From Tubiluchus corallicola (taxonomy: Eukaryota > Priapulida > Priapulimorpha > Priapulimorphida > Tubiluchidae), in contig JAQGDQ010000035.1 of the NCBI GenBank assembly GCA_030141605.1, positions 188,001 through 248,000 on the forward strand: DNA of 60,000 nucleotides, read 5' to 3'. The notes below the pieces were generated by a model, which saw only the letters and a program-made list of their open reading frames with translations, was not told where the DNA came from and ran no database searches. Every line of letters starts with the position of its first letter. Within the stretch, counting starts at the first letter, position 1. Shown in pieces: positions 48,972 to 60,000 of this stretch. Both the position numbers and the translations under genes were made by a program.

Positions 48972-49400
48972 ATAAATGAATGAATGAACGAATGAATGAG
49001 TGAATAAATGGATGGATGGATGGATTAATTAATAAATGGACGAATAAATGAATAAATGAATGAGTGGGCAATTGACTGACTTACTGACTAACTGACTGAC
49101 TGATTGACTGACTGACTGGCTGACTAGCTGAATGAATGAAGGAACGAAGGAAGGAATGATTGAGTAAATGAATGAATGAATGAATGAATGAATGGATGGA
49201 TGGATGGATGGATGGATGGATGGATGGATGGATGGATGGATGGATGGATGGATGGATGGATGGATGGATGGATGGATAAATGAATTCATAAATGAATGAA
49301 TGATTGGGTGAATAGAACGCATGGAATACATGAGTGAATCAATAAATGAATGAATGAATAAACGAGCAAATGAACTAAATAAATGAAAAAAACGCAAGCG
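48972..49400. repeat. GAAT/GACT/GATG tetranucleotide satellite
   Basis: Interrupted GAAT and GACT units surround a pure array of about 22 GATG units (49192-49277). The Ile-His-Pro-Ser minus-strand frame is its translation. Confidence 0.96.
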
Positions 49401-49559
49401 AATGCAGGGCGGAAAATATAATAAACGCAAGCGACAATTAATGAAATATTTATAGAAATGATTTTATATATTTATATTTATTTGTACATACCCTGGAGTC
49501 ATTTCTTAATAGAAATCAGCCATGGAGGAACAGTGAAAAATCATCAGGAAATAGTAGCC

Positions 49560-51260
49560 GCTTGAGCCACAATTGGATGGCAATTAATCTTAATTCTGCA
49601 GTGCGGAAACAGAGTTCAGGAAGACATCAGTGCTAGCAGCTGATTCTGAATCCGAGGCTTGCTCAACAATCAGCTGATTCTGAATCTCAGACTTGCTCAG
49701 TCTGTTCTCATCATAATATTTAACTGATAGGGAAAACTACAAATTTATAAAATTATAATTATAAAACTACAAGAATATAATAATATCTGTTAAACGTTGA
49801 TACAAAGCAGCAGTTATTATATGGACTAACACGAACGTATTGAATACTAATTTTTTTCGTACAAATTATCCTAAGCAAGCCCAATGGTCATGCATGAAAT
49901 GCACTATAGTAGAAAAGGGAAGATATGAGTACCTGTCCAGAAATACAGATTTCGTATAACTGTTTTGCTAGCAGGTAACAGTTGCTGTTTCGTTTTGTGC
50001 AGGCAACAATTCTGTTCCTCTGCAATAGTACAATTTTGAATGATTTTATTGAATCGATTGAGGCGGTTGTTTTCAGAGAAGCAATTTTCTGGTAAAAATT
50101 CTATATGCTATGTAAGACGCCTGAGAAAAACTAGATTATATATTGAGGGCATCTGCATACTATGTAGGTGCTCGAACATTTCTGTTTATTGCATTTTTGA
50201 TACGGGATTTTGTCAACTGAGCAATTAGTTGGTGATTGCGTGAAATTAAAAAGAATGGTGCAACTAATAAAGGTCGTCATTATCGGTAATAAAGTTTTTC
50301 TTATTAAACGAAACCTTCACGTATACCAGAGAACGTAATATCCGCTACACTTAAACTACTACTATTGCAATAATTTTGACAATGAGAACTCGTATAAAAG
50401 CTAGTCGAAATTAATTTTTCTGTCTATTAAAGGATAATTTAGGTGCAATGGGATAGCATTTTGCTAATAACTAAGTATTAGCTTACTTAAAGTAAAATAG
50501 CCGTGAGACAATATACTCATAACTACTGACAATACTGTTACTGTTATACTGTTAATTTTATCAGTTGAACGCGTAGTTGCATTACTCTCACACGGCTTTC
50601 TCCTTAATTTACACCACACACGGCCCATAATAATTAAGTAATTAGTAATTAAATGTCTATACTTGCTACTGCATTAATAAATTTTGATGCCAAATCTTAA
50701 GCTTAGTTATCAGTTGTAATTTAAGAAGTGAATTACGCGTGTGTGAATGAATAAAAACGGAATGAAAGAACGAATGAACAAACGAACAAATAAATGAAAG
50801 AAAGAGTGCTGGAATGAAGTGGCCCTAAGTAATGAATTAAATAGGTAAATAAGTAATCATGTGAATAAGTAAACGGACAAGTAAAACAAAGAAACAAGGT
50901 ATACGCAAGCAAGCAAACAAACAAACAAAGAAACGTACATACACACTAAAAGACAGAGTGATACTAATAAATAAATAAATAAATAAATAAAAAAATAATT
51001 TTTTTAAAAATGTAAACACTGAACAGATTTGAAATTTTGTTCACTTTTCTATTCTGTGTTATATTAGTGCAATTGTGGTTATTATTTTTTATACTTGGGC
51101 AAATTAACGTTAGCAGCTCTACGTATTATTCTATATGCGAATGATATTAAGTTTCAAAATTTTCTTTAAAGTTAATCATATAAATACTAAAATTATTCTA
51201 CGACTAACAGTGAAAAAACAGAAATTTAAAGACAAGCTTGTTTTATGAGTATAAGGTTTC
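49560..51260. other. No gene seen; local duplications and low complexity
   Basis: AGCTGATTCTGAATC followed by AGxCTTGCTCA occurs twice at 49637-49700 with a period of about 39 bp. A GAAT/AAAC-rich tract spans 50745-50995. Confidence 0.45.
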
Positions 51261-51269
51261 AGTCTGTTT

Positions 51270-51620
51270 GGGCTGCATTGCGTGGTTGTATGACATCACA
51301 GAAACGGTCTTTGTCGTGGAGGGGGGAGGGCATAATGATTGTAATTGAGCGTGCCGCAAACCTCTCTTGTATTTAAACAGATTTCTTGTGTCATCAATGC
51401 TGTTTATAACCCCGGGGTATTGTGCGCAAGAGAGCTATTACGCCCGTTAAATACCCCTTAATCTATGATTTTCCCCATTCACGGGGGAAAACCGTAAGCC
51501 AATATTTCACGCCACAGAAAGCGAAGAAACCACTGCCGGGGCGGTTCCACGACGGAGAATTTCTCTGCGATTGCGTTATTGTTTGCTTCTGCGTTTGACA
51601 AAACCAGAAAAACGTTCAAA
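51270..51620. other. GC- and CpG-richer non-coding block
   Basis: This block includes CCCCGGGGTATTGTGCGC and GCCGGGGCGGTTCCACGACG. It lacks an open frame of note and contrasts with the AT-rich flanks. A regulatory element or an unrecognised repeat are both possible. Confidence 0.2.
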
Positions 51621-51629
51621 AATGATGAC

Positions 51630-53170
51630 TAAAGGAAAACTGAAAGGAAATATCGAAGTCTAAGTCAGAAAAGCTGAACTACTGCATGTGACGCCTATTT
51701 CTCAGCATGAAAATGAAACTGTCTGGTAATTACCCTGCAAATGCTAAATTATTCAAGGTTTTTCTAGGGACTTTACACGACACGTTACAATGTTTCAAGA
51801 AGGGAATATGCGATCGTTTTAAGCAGGTTATAAATTCACCAGAGTTTCGCAAAACATGGACGCCCAGTAGAGTTCACCTCAGTAATGGGTTTTGAAATTT
51901 TCATTAAATCTAAGCCTCGATTCGATTTTAGTTGGTTAAATACATCATTCATTGACTACAATCAACCCTATGCCATTAGAAAACATTGCAGTATAAAGAA
52001 TCTAAATTTTGAATTGTAATTGATTTTAATGTTATTTCAGTCATTTTTTGTTATACTTGCGATATTTTAGACAGGTCTGCGTACTGCATGTCATACTTTA
52101 GCAGGGCTTCCTTATCGTGGTGCTGATTATGGCAAGACCGGAACCTAATTCATTATTAAGGATAATATTCTAACTTTCTAAGATGAAATGTTGAATAGGA
52201 ACAGATAAACGATTGCGGTTATACAAATTTATTTATTTGTTTATTTATCTGTTTGTCCTTATTGTTTATTTATTTACGTTATCTTATATTTATTTATCTT
52301 ATTGTTTATTTATGTTTGCCTAGTTATTATAATAAAAATTATCACCTATACGTTTAATTGTAATTTTTAATTTTATGCGAAAGAGGAAAATCTGAAATCG
52401 GTAAGAAAAACTGTAACACAAGTGCAAGCTTTTGAATTTTTCGATATTTCTGTGTTTTAGACTTTTCAATAACGTGTTCTGTGTCGAGCATATAACAAAG
52501 GAAATTCGCAGCTTTCTTTTGCAGATTGTAAGAAATAAAAACCTGTTTTACGCTATTCGACTATTCTAAAATTCAACCTACAAAACGGATCATATCGGGT
52601 AAAAAAATCGCAAAGAATTGTTAAAGTTTTTCTTCTGACAGTGCCAAATTTTCCCCTGAAAATACAACTGAAGGTCCTTATTTTTTCAATTGATTATAAT
52701 GTAAAAACATAAAATAACAGGCCACTACGTTAAAAGTATTATTTACTTTATGAATTAATTCACCCAAGAAATCAGAAGCATTTCTATTACGGTCGTCCTA
52801 TGTGCACATTAAAAAGCAGGCAAAAGAAGCGCTAACTGCTTCCTGTTTGTTAGCGGGTTTCATTTTTAGCAAGTTTAATCGCAGGTAGACCTAATGTGTG
52901 ACAAAGATCTAGACAAGCGCTTGATGTAAAGTTTCTTCACGTAGCAGTTTACTTACGATAGCGTTTGGAGGCAGCACGTGTAAGTTTAAACCTTTGTGTG
53001 GATGTGTGACTAACAAGAATTGATTTTTCGCACTCTAACTTAAATGGTTTCATACCTCCGAAGGCCAATGTTACGTGTGGTTACTTACTAATTGCAGACG
53101 GCGTATAGATTTCTATGATAACACTCCTGCACGTGAACATTATGTCTTCGGGGCTCTGCTTAGTACCTAC
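51630..53170. other. No gene seen
   Basis: AT-rich DNA with ATTT-rich low complexity at 52218-52310. No exon-like frame. Confidence 0.4.
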
Positions 53171-53219
53171 CCATTGTGTATCTTGTTCACTTTGGTGCAA
53201 CTGGGGTAGGCAAGACAAC

Positions 53220-53455
53220 TTTGAATAACCTTACCAACGATGGCGGCAACAAAGACGATCTAATTATGCCAACTGTGGCGCCGATGACGACGAGAATAAC
53301 GGCACTGCCACTGGTGCCAATAACCTTGACGTTAACAACGATAACTGTTACTGCTTCTGCGGATGATGATGATGATGATGGTGATGATGATGGTGATGAC
53401 GGCTATGACGACGACTACGGCAACAACGACGATAATAACAATGACAATAGCAATA
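53220..53455. repeat. GAT/GAC/AAC triplet low-complexity tract
   Basis: Triplets of GAT, GAC and AAC dominate, densest at 53361-53400. The Asp-rich plus frame and the His-rich minus frame come from it. Confidence 0.85.
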
Positions 53456-54364
53456 CATATTGGGGAATGCCAAGATAACAATAATTGCAGTGCTGAAATG
53501 ATAGTGATTCCTCAAACACCAAGCCGTAGTTGACAAAACATGACATTCTTTGTCTGCTATGTGCAAAAAATGACAGTAATATTAGTAATTAAATGACAAA
53601 AACCGTAACACCTACTACATAACTGGGGGTTTTTAAATTGTTTTCTAGTTACACGTTAACAAATTCTTGCATCTGACACTACTTAGTTAGTCTTTAATGC
53701 GAAGTATTTAATATATCTTACACGCGAGGTTCACAGAAAAACCCACTTACTAGTTCAGCTAAGTTCAACGAAACCTCAACTAAAATGTTACATAAAAGGT
53801 AGCTCTTGTTTTCTGAATAGTTTTTGTCTTGACTAGGAAAAGTTTCATCTGCCCTTATTTATATGTAAAGAATGGAGTATTTAACCGTCTCATCTTGCAT
53901 GCACGACGCCCTGTCTGGAGTCTCCTCTTCAACTATAAATGGCTTCCCTGCTCAAGTTGCCTAAATCGTCGAATTGCTGCACATTGTGAATGACTTGTAA
54001 CAAAGTGAGCGCGAAGCTGAGAGCTGCAAAACATGATTTGTGTTTTAGTGAAAGGAACTGAAAGCCAGGCGGTTTCTGATCACAAACAACATGTCTTGAA
54101 AGAAGCCATGATCTTTTCAAATGTAGTAAAGAAGCTTACATCGATAAAGTTATACTAAAGTGCTGGTATATAAACGCCTAGATAAAATCAACATTCTACA
54201 AACTTTTAATACCAAGAACAATAATATCGATACACAATAGCCTACAACAAAGAAATTTTTCGTCCACTAGTAGGTGTCATTAGGATGACAGCAGAAAAGA
54301 AAAGAATTTTTTATCCGCAGCCTGATGATAGCAACTAGGGCATCGTCAGAAAGCTGTTTTCAAA

Positions 54365-54722
54365 GTCAAACTAAACCCTTTTACAACTTTAAATCCTACT
54401 TTCATTACGAATACTCTATGTATTTTATTATAAAACTTGTTTCTTTTCGGTTTTTATCACTTCGTTGTTAGCGGTATTAAATTTGAAGAACCGCCATTTT
54501 CCGCGAGATGAATGACGTAATGCGTACAGTCACGAGGTCACTAAAGATCGCTAGAGAAAGACCGGTAACCTCGTACGTCATTCTGGCTCACTCGCGCCAA
54601 AGACACAAAACATGGCGATCTTTACGTCAATTCACGCGTTCTAAATTCGCCCGAAGAAGGTAAGTTTTTTAATTCATAAGTCTCCTTTGTTTAATAATAA
54701 CAATGAATTCTTTGTACAATCA
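54365..54722 (+). repeat. Dispersed repeat family A, copy 2
   Basis: Same orientation as copy 1 at 5452-5850. It aligns along the full length with substitutions and small gaps (e.g. a shortened middle between GGTCAC and the GTAACCTCGTACGTCATTC-like stretch). No inverted ends or coding frame. Confidence 0.75.
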
Positions 54723-54729
54723 TAATAAT

Positions 54730-57700
54730 GTGTTGAAAAAATTCCAATGTCTGTTGGGTTGGGTTATAGGTCTATTTATTAATTATATTTATAGTAATTT
54801 ATTATTACTATTTATTTAGAATAAGTCTTTTATTAACAAAAATTCCTTTGTTTTGGATATTATGTATCAATTTTTGTCCCATCTGTTAACACATACATAC
54901 AGACACCCGACGTAAATTGTTGCAAAATAATAACATAAAATTCGAGCGAATGAATTCATTTTGGTATACATAAAAAACCTCACTTGTCTGGGTGGGTATG
55001 TTTATATTATGTCAATACTTTTAGTAGTTTCTATTGTAATTTTTATAGTATAGGTGAGTATTTAAAAAAATCTTCTACTTAATGCTATCTACATTTAAAT
55101 GTACGAAATAAATTTAAAAAATACGTACAAAAAGTGTAACATAAATAAAAAGAGTTGGTTTTCAATTTTTTCCAAGGTCCGGTGAAAAATTGCATTAAAC
55201 GCAGTTGTACAAGCAAATGCAATGTATCAGCGCTGGTTGCAAGCAGTTAATCTTGCCTACTCACTAATCCTCGGCACCCGTTGAAGAGCCGTGTGCTCCA
55301 TCAACTCCAACAAGATCTGCCTCTTCATATTGTTTGCATGGTCATTGTCCTAGGCGGACTAGAACAGTGTGGAGTGATCTGCTCATGTGTATTTAGAAGA
55401 AGAGCTTCTTGTTGACTGCGAGGAAAAGCTTAGTACAAAATAGAGAGGGCACTCGTTGTGTTTGCGCACCTTTTAGGAGGATTCAACTTCCTATATATCT
55501 GCGCACACGACAATATGAGCTCCACAGAAGATACATTAAGTCGAGCAAGCGGACACGAAAAAAGCTTTCAGCAAGGACAAACTTCAGTTCTGCTACTCGA
55601 TGGCTAATGCTCGGCACACGCCACAATGGATTTTTAAACAGCCCCGTGGCTGTGTGGCTCTCTCAATGGCAAGAATCCCTCCGGGACAGGATACACAGAA
55701 GCTTGTGTGTATGCTGAACATTACCCTGATCTCTGTACACAATACTGTAATGCCTAAATGTATTCATAATACCCATTAACGTTTCAATCGCTCTTTTATG
55801 CAAAATAAAATTTGCTTTGCGCAATCAGGATTCACTCTTTCTTCAAATCCGGGGAGCCACTTAAACGAGAGAACAAAACAACTGCGCGTGACTAAAAGCA
55901 AAAACTGCATTGGCCACTTAAATCTGCATGCAAAAAAGAAGAAGATTCGGTGAATGAATTGTTGAAGACGCTCTCTTGATAATGAATCAAAGTATGGAGA
56001 ACGTCCAACCTCAGTTTATAGAAGAAAGTAAAGAAACTATTTTCGACAACACGCGCACTCAGTTTAAAAATACGTTAAGTGGTGAGGTTCATCGTAATGC
56101 AACAATCAACCATTCAACCAAAAAATAAAACGGAAGCACTGATGTAAACAAAAAAGTGCAAGAAAGTAAACGAATAAACAAACAAACGAAAGGGGCCCAT
56201 AGAAACGAGTGAAGTAATAAATGAATGAATAAATGAGTGAATAAATAAGTAAATGAACAAATAAATAAATTAATTAACAAAAATAACTAAATAAACGGTT
56301 GAACAAAGCAGCGAGCAGCCGGATAGCCGGGCAGGTGGACAGACGAGGAAAGAAAGACACAAATAAAAAGAACAAATAAACGAGCACACAAACAAACATA
56401 AATGCAAACATATAAACAAACAATAAACAAAGACACAAACCAGGAATGCCTGACTACTTGATTTTTGTGCCAAAAGACTGTTTTAACAAGTTTGCCATTC
56501 ATTCATGAACACTAGCTGCGTTTGATGATTTTTCTGATGTTTAGGAAAGATCATAATAGATTCCCGCCATAGAAATTCATTACACGCTTTCCTGTACAAT
56601 GGTCTTTTTCTCTTTCTTCCTAGTGGTTACTTTAGGAGTTGAGCAACACGCCAGAAGCAATGTCGAATCATAAAAATAACACCAGAGCACAAAGGACCTA
56701 GTTTAAAGGGCAGAACAGTTCTCAGATAACTACTCGTTTCTCGAACGAGAGGCGAAAGGAAACAAAGGCGTTAAGCAAACAGAAAGAGCTCATCAGCAGC
56801 GAGAGTAGAGGGAGGAGGAACGGCATCTTTAATAGAAGATAAAAGGAAACGTGAGGGTTCAGTCCATTTTTGCCATTCAGTCCATAAAATTAGCGAAAAC
56901 GTTTAACATATAAAGAATAAGAAGTTGCATAACGTTTCAGAAACGGAACGTTCTAATAAAGATATTTTTAATTGAAAAAAATTAGAAAGAGGCATCTCAA
57001 GAATTCTTTTTCTGTGATTAGATCCACCTCTGATGTAACATCAAGCCTTGCATTGATTTGAACTTTCCCAGCCTGAGTGGCTGACAAATTTGCTTCTACC
57101 ACGCCTCGTTTTGTAATATGTCGACCACAATGAGGATCGTGACAAAACGACCAAGAAAATAAATGGCCTCTATACTAGATGAGAGGGGTTATTTCTGAAG
57201 CCAAATGGTTTTTGTTGTAAAGTTGGGCGTGAATACTGAGGCATCATTTCAAACCTTATTGGGTGACGGATGTTACTTCTTTAACTCTGTAATTTGAATT
57301 GGACATTGATGATTGTGATTACTTTTAGTTTTGAAATAACTTTCTAACCAAGGTTTTATAAAATATTTCGTTTTCGAGTTTTTTTAACTTGCATGACGTG
57401 CACCACACATTCAAATCATCTCTAATATCATCATTTCGTGATTTGAAATATTAGTGCTGAGAAAACTTGTCAACTTTTCTCTGTAAAAGCCTTTGATGCT
57501 TTTTACTCTTGAACTAGGAAATGCAAACACGAGCTGTATTAAAAATTCTAATTTTATTCAAAGATTTGACTCTTGAGTGAAGCTTTAGTAGCTATAGGCA
57601 GAATACAGAAGAAACGTTCGCGGGAACCAATTTTGACTAGAATTTCAAGTATATTTGCTACTTGAATTCTAAAACTGTGCGACGTGTGCGTGCACTTAAT

Positions 57701-57960
57701 ATGGTTTCTAATAAGATTGCGTGCATAGTAACATTTCAGACACACAGACGCTGCATTACATTGTCTTAAATTCACAAAACAATTAAGACGATAAGAAAAT
57801 CGCTCTTAAGGAGAAAATTTGTACAATTATCCAAACAATCTCACAAGGAGAAAAACAAAACAAGGACGTTTCACCCCGTCACTGTAGATTTTCTTTATGT
57901 GCGATTTTGTATTACTTAACACAATTTCCTACATGACAAGATGTTGTTCAATACGGCATA
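54730..57960. other. No recognised gene
   Basis: A GC-richer part at 55190-55720 carries a 102-codon frame (55409-55717) that is Arg-rich and unrecognised, without splice support. A GAAT/AAAC-rich tract spans 56150-56440. The rest is featureless. Confidence 0.35.
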
Positions 57961-57966
57961 GGTATT

Positions 57967-58115
57967 GTTTATTTATTTATTCTGGATTTAAATCATTATG
58001 TAAAGTATATGTAAAGTACCATATAAAAACAAACAATTAATATATAAAACTATTAATTTATAAAGCTTATAAATTTACAAGAGGAACACTGGTTAGTTTA
58101 AATAATAAAATTAAT
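57967..58115 (-). repeat. Repeat family D (LINE-like 3' tail), copy 1
   Basis: Begins with TTTATTTATTTATT and contains AAAGTACCATATAAA and ACAAGAGGAACACTGGTT. It matches 59660-59810 in the same orientation. An ATTT-rich left edge suggests the A-rich 3' end of a LINE lying on the minus strand. Confidence 0.65.
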
Positions 58116-58164
58116 GTAATTATAATAGATATAATAGCAGTAACGATTCCACCAACTTAGTGGC

Positions 58165-58170
<6 letters not shown>

Positions 58171-58248
<78 letters not shown>

Positions 58249-58312
58249 ATATGTATATATGCAAAACCTCCCACTTATATATATATATATATATTTAAGT
58301 GGGAGGTTTTGC
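58171..58312. repeat. TC and TA microsatellite plus perfect palindrome
   Basis: About 17 TC units pass into about 20 TA units. After a short gap, GCAAAACCTCCCACTTA (58261-58277) and its exact complement TAAGTGGGAGGTTTTGC (58296-58312) enclose an AT loop. The whole can form a cruciform. Confidence 0.93.
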
Positions 58313-58354
58313 GACTACAATATACAATTCAATGGCCATGCAGTTATGATTAAT

Positions 58355-58830
58355 AGCTGAGGGGGTCTCATGGAGGTACGTAATTAAATTGCCCCCATTC
58401 CTGCGTATGCGTGTACCATCACGGGGTCCAGCAGAAGAGAAGAACATGCTGTGTTCGAGAAGCCTGTAAGTGACAGACTAATTGAACATTCGTGTAACCC
58501 GGCCGCTGATTGCCAAGGAAGGTATCTGCACCTTGCTTCTTCTCTCTCATTAGTTGTCAGCTGCATTGTTGATGCAGCGTTTGAAGCAGGCATTATTAAA
58601 TTCTTTCCACTGACAAGTAGCAGGGCAAGAGCTGTTTATTACCGGGTTTCAGAGACAACGTGTCACGTGATGGATGGCACTGGGCATTCTCCTTGCAGGG
58701 AAGAATTATATGCAACGGACCACAGCACAGGAACTAAACTGAACGAACTGAACATTGACGGACAGTGTAAGGCAGTACAGTTCTTAGTTTAGTCAGTTCA
58801 GTAAAGATATTTGTCTCGTGTGTCATGACT
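58355..58830 (+). other. GC-richer block with an unrecognised 113-codon frame
   Basis: The open frame 58451-58792 has a normal amino-acid mix but no domain I recognise, and there is no splice or promoter evidence. The composition and the sequence after the frame (AGTAAAGATATTTGTCTCG) could suit a solo LTR, yet I could not find both ends or a target duplication. Confidence 0.2.
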
Positions 58831-59194
58831 CTGATTATTAGAAATTAATAAATTCAGATGCTGGTACTAAAGAATACCATCCACAAAGGCAATGACCAGA
58901 CAAGTCATGATGAGCCATAATTAAGTTTTATTGCATAATTAACAAAAGAGGCTCATAGCAAACTCTATGCATACGATATGCCATCTGTAGCCAATGCATA
59001 TAATTTTTTTTTACCATGAACGAGTGATTTATAATGAAGATTGCAGTAGCACTAAGAACGATTTCTTTTTTGGAATTTTATTTTTTGTCTTTAGGAACTC
59101 GAGGCGCTTTTTACCTATTTGGTTGATGAGGAGAGGTAGTAGTAAGCCGATGTTAAAACTTCTTTTGTCTATTAAAATTCTCATTTAAGATCAT

Positions 59195-59420
59195 TAATTA
59201 TTATAATCTTAACGTCAAGATTATTATTAAGGATGATACAAACTCACAATTAAGTAATGGAAATGCAAAAAGTTGAATACGGCGACCCAGTGATCTGAGG
59301 CGGTCACCTTGTAATCAGAATTTCACTGGTTTAAAACCGGGCTGTCTTTCAAGTTTGGTATCAAAATTTAATTAATTGTAAGTTTGTGACATTATCGTCA
59401 TTTTGCTCAAGCTAAGCCAA
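59195..59420 (+). repeat. Fold-back/SINE-like element with tRNA-like centre (family C)
   Basis: The left arm 59195-59265 (family C, ACAAACTCACAATTAAGTAA) is mirrored on the right at about 59350-59400 (complement CACAAACTTACAATTAATTA). Between them, 59282-59350 resembles a tRNA: A box-like CAGTGATCTGAGGCGG, a TGT triplet in CCTTGTAATC at the anticodon position, and B box-like GGTTTAAAACC. The acceptor and anticodon stems do not pair well, so it is not a working tRNA-Thr gene. Confidence 0.55.
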
Positions 59421-59659
59421 TTGCCAAAATAGCAAGTTAAATCATTTCGATTTTCTGTTTTACTAAATACCTTTGGCCATGCATTTGTACACCCACGCAT
59501 TCATCTCTTATTTTGCTAAATAAATTTTAGGTTTGGATATTTCATTTTATAAGTATTCCACAAATATTGATAAGAGAAACTTTTTGTTAAAACTAAGTAT
59601 GTGAAAAATAAAAAAATCTTTTTGTGGGTTATTTTTCTGCCAACTGATTTTCTTTTTGC

Positions 59660-59812
59660 TATTATTTATTTATTTATTTTAAGTTTAAATCAATAAGTAC
59701 CATATAAAGTACTATACAAAACAAGTAAGTAGTGCAGATTTCAAAAACAATATGCATCAGATAAAAAACTGTACAAGAGGAGCACAGGTTGCTTTAAATA
59801 ACAAATGAAGAG
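59660..59812 (-). repeat. Repeat family D (LINE-like 3' tail), copy 2
   Basis: The partner of 57967-58115. Shared landmarks are TTTATTTATTTATTT, AAGTACCATATAAAGTA and GTACAAGAGGAGCACAGGTT. The remaining bases to the window end show nothing recognisable. Confidence 0.65.
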
Positions 59813-60000
59813 GTTGGTAATGAATTCCAATATTGGAAGTACGATGACTTATATCGAATATCTGTATCAGTTTTGCTAGATAAAATCATATTACTGCTAT
59901 TTAAATAATTCTATTGTTAGGCTAAAACACATTTACCCATTTACATGATATGACTTGAAAGGTGGTCAGTACGATTGTTTGCATAAATTACAGAGGCATG

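Noticed and set aside
49029-49430. 133-codon Ile-His-Pro-Ser frame
   Set aside because: Translation of the GATG/GAAT satellite on the minus strand.
53176-53478. Frame with a Walker A-like GATGVGKTT near its start
   Set aside because: The motif sits in an otherwise triplet-repeat, Asp-rich frame with no NTPase domain after it; chance is the simplest explanation.
54320-54360. Hammerhead-like CTGATGA ... GAAA
   Set aside because: The bases between the boxes form a hairpin that uses the CTGATGA box itself, so the core cannot fold as a hammerhead.
55409-55717. 102-codon Arg-rich frame as a gene
   Set aside because: No domain, no splice sites and no promoter; length is within chance for this GC-richer patch.
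59282-59350. Functional tRNA-Thr gene
   Set aside because: The acceptor and anticodon stems pair poorly; a SINE head or pseudogene fits better.
27518-60000. LIM2 and homeodomain exons of the LMX1-like gene
   Set aside because: I looked for the Cys/His pattern of LIM2 and for a WFQN-type motif on the plus strand and found none; they probably lie beyond the window.

Overview
This window is animal nuclear DNA, not prokaryotic. It is AT-rich, has almost no long open frames, contains spliced exons with clear GT/AG junctions, and is crowded with microsatellites, inverted-repeat DNA transposons and decayed LINE fragments. The one recognisable conserved gene fragment is a LIM1 exon of an LMX1-type LIM-homeodomain factor whose sequence looks protostome-like. 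A chelicerate arthropod such as a horseshoe crab fits, but another invertebrate cannot be excluded.

Layout. 1-9.6 kb holds no intact gene: a hAT-type MITE with a perfect 8-bp target duplication (2080-2487), two LINE C-terminal remnants, a TTAA-flanked MITE (4255-4798), the first copy of a 0.4-kb dispersed repeat (5452-5850), a decayed orphan ORF and a long ATTATC satellite. 9.6-15.35 kb holds the best complete gene, on the minus strand: three coding exons (14771-15347, 12770-13447, 9641-9933) that join in frame to a predicted 515-residue secreted leucine-rich-repeat protein made of two tandem LRR-plus-LRRCT modules. Both of its introns are phase 1 and sit at the same place in each module, just before the LRRCT. 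A second TTAA MITE lies in intron 2 and a hAT-like element in intron 1.

15.4-27.3 kb is transposon and satellite territory: hAT elements at 16007 and 23231 (the latter carrying a gag-like retroelement fragment), LINE remnants, a 34-bp minisatellite, and a 600-bp compound GA/GATG/GATA/GACA/TG array. At 27325-27517 (+) lies the LMX1-like exon. It carries the start codon in a strong Kozak context and ends at a GT donor. I could not find the following exons (LIM2, homeodomain) in the remaining 32 kb, so that DNA is probably a very long first coding intron.

27.5-60 kb holds local tandem duplications, a possible terminal exon of a small membrane protein (33559-33764), several fold-back elements (37147, 39951, 44913, 45358, 58261), another hAT element (47348), the second copy of the 0.4-kb repeat (54365), LINE 3' tails and tRNA-like SINE heads. 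I see no operon-like or defence-like system. The most gene-level novelty is the two-module LRR protein.
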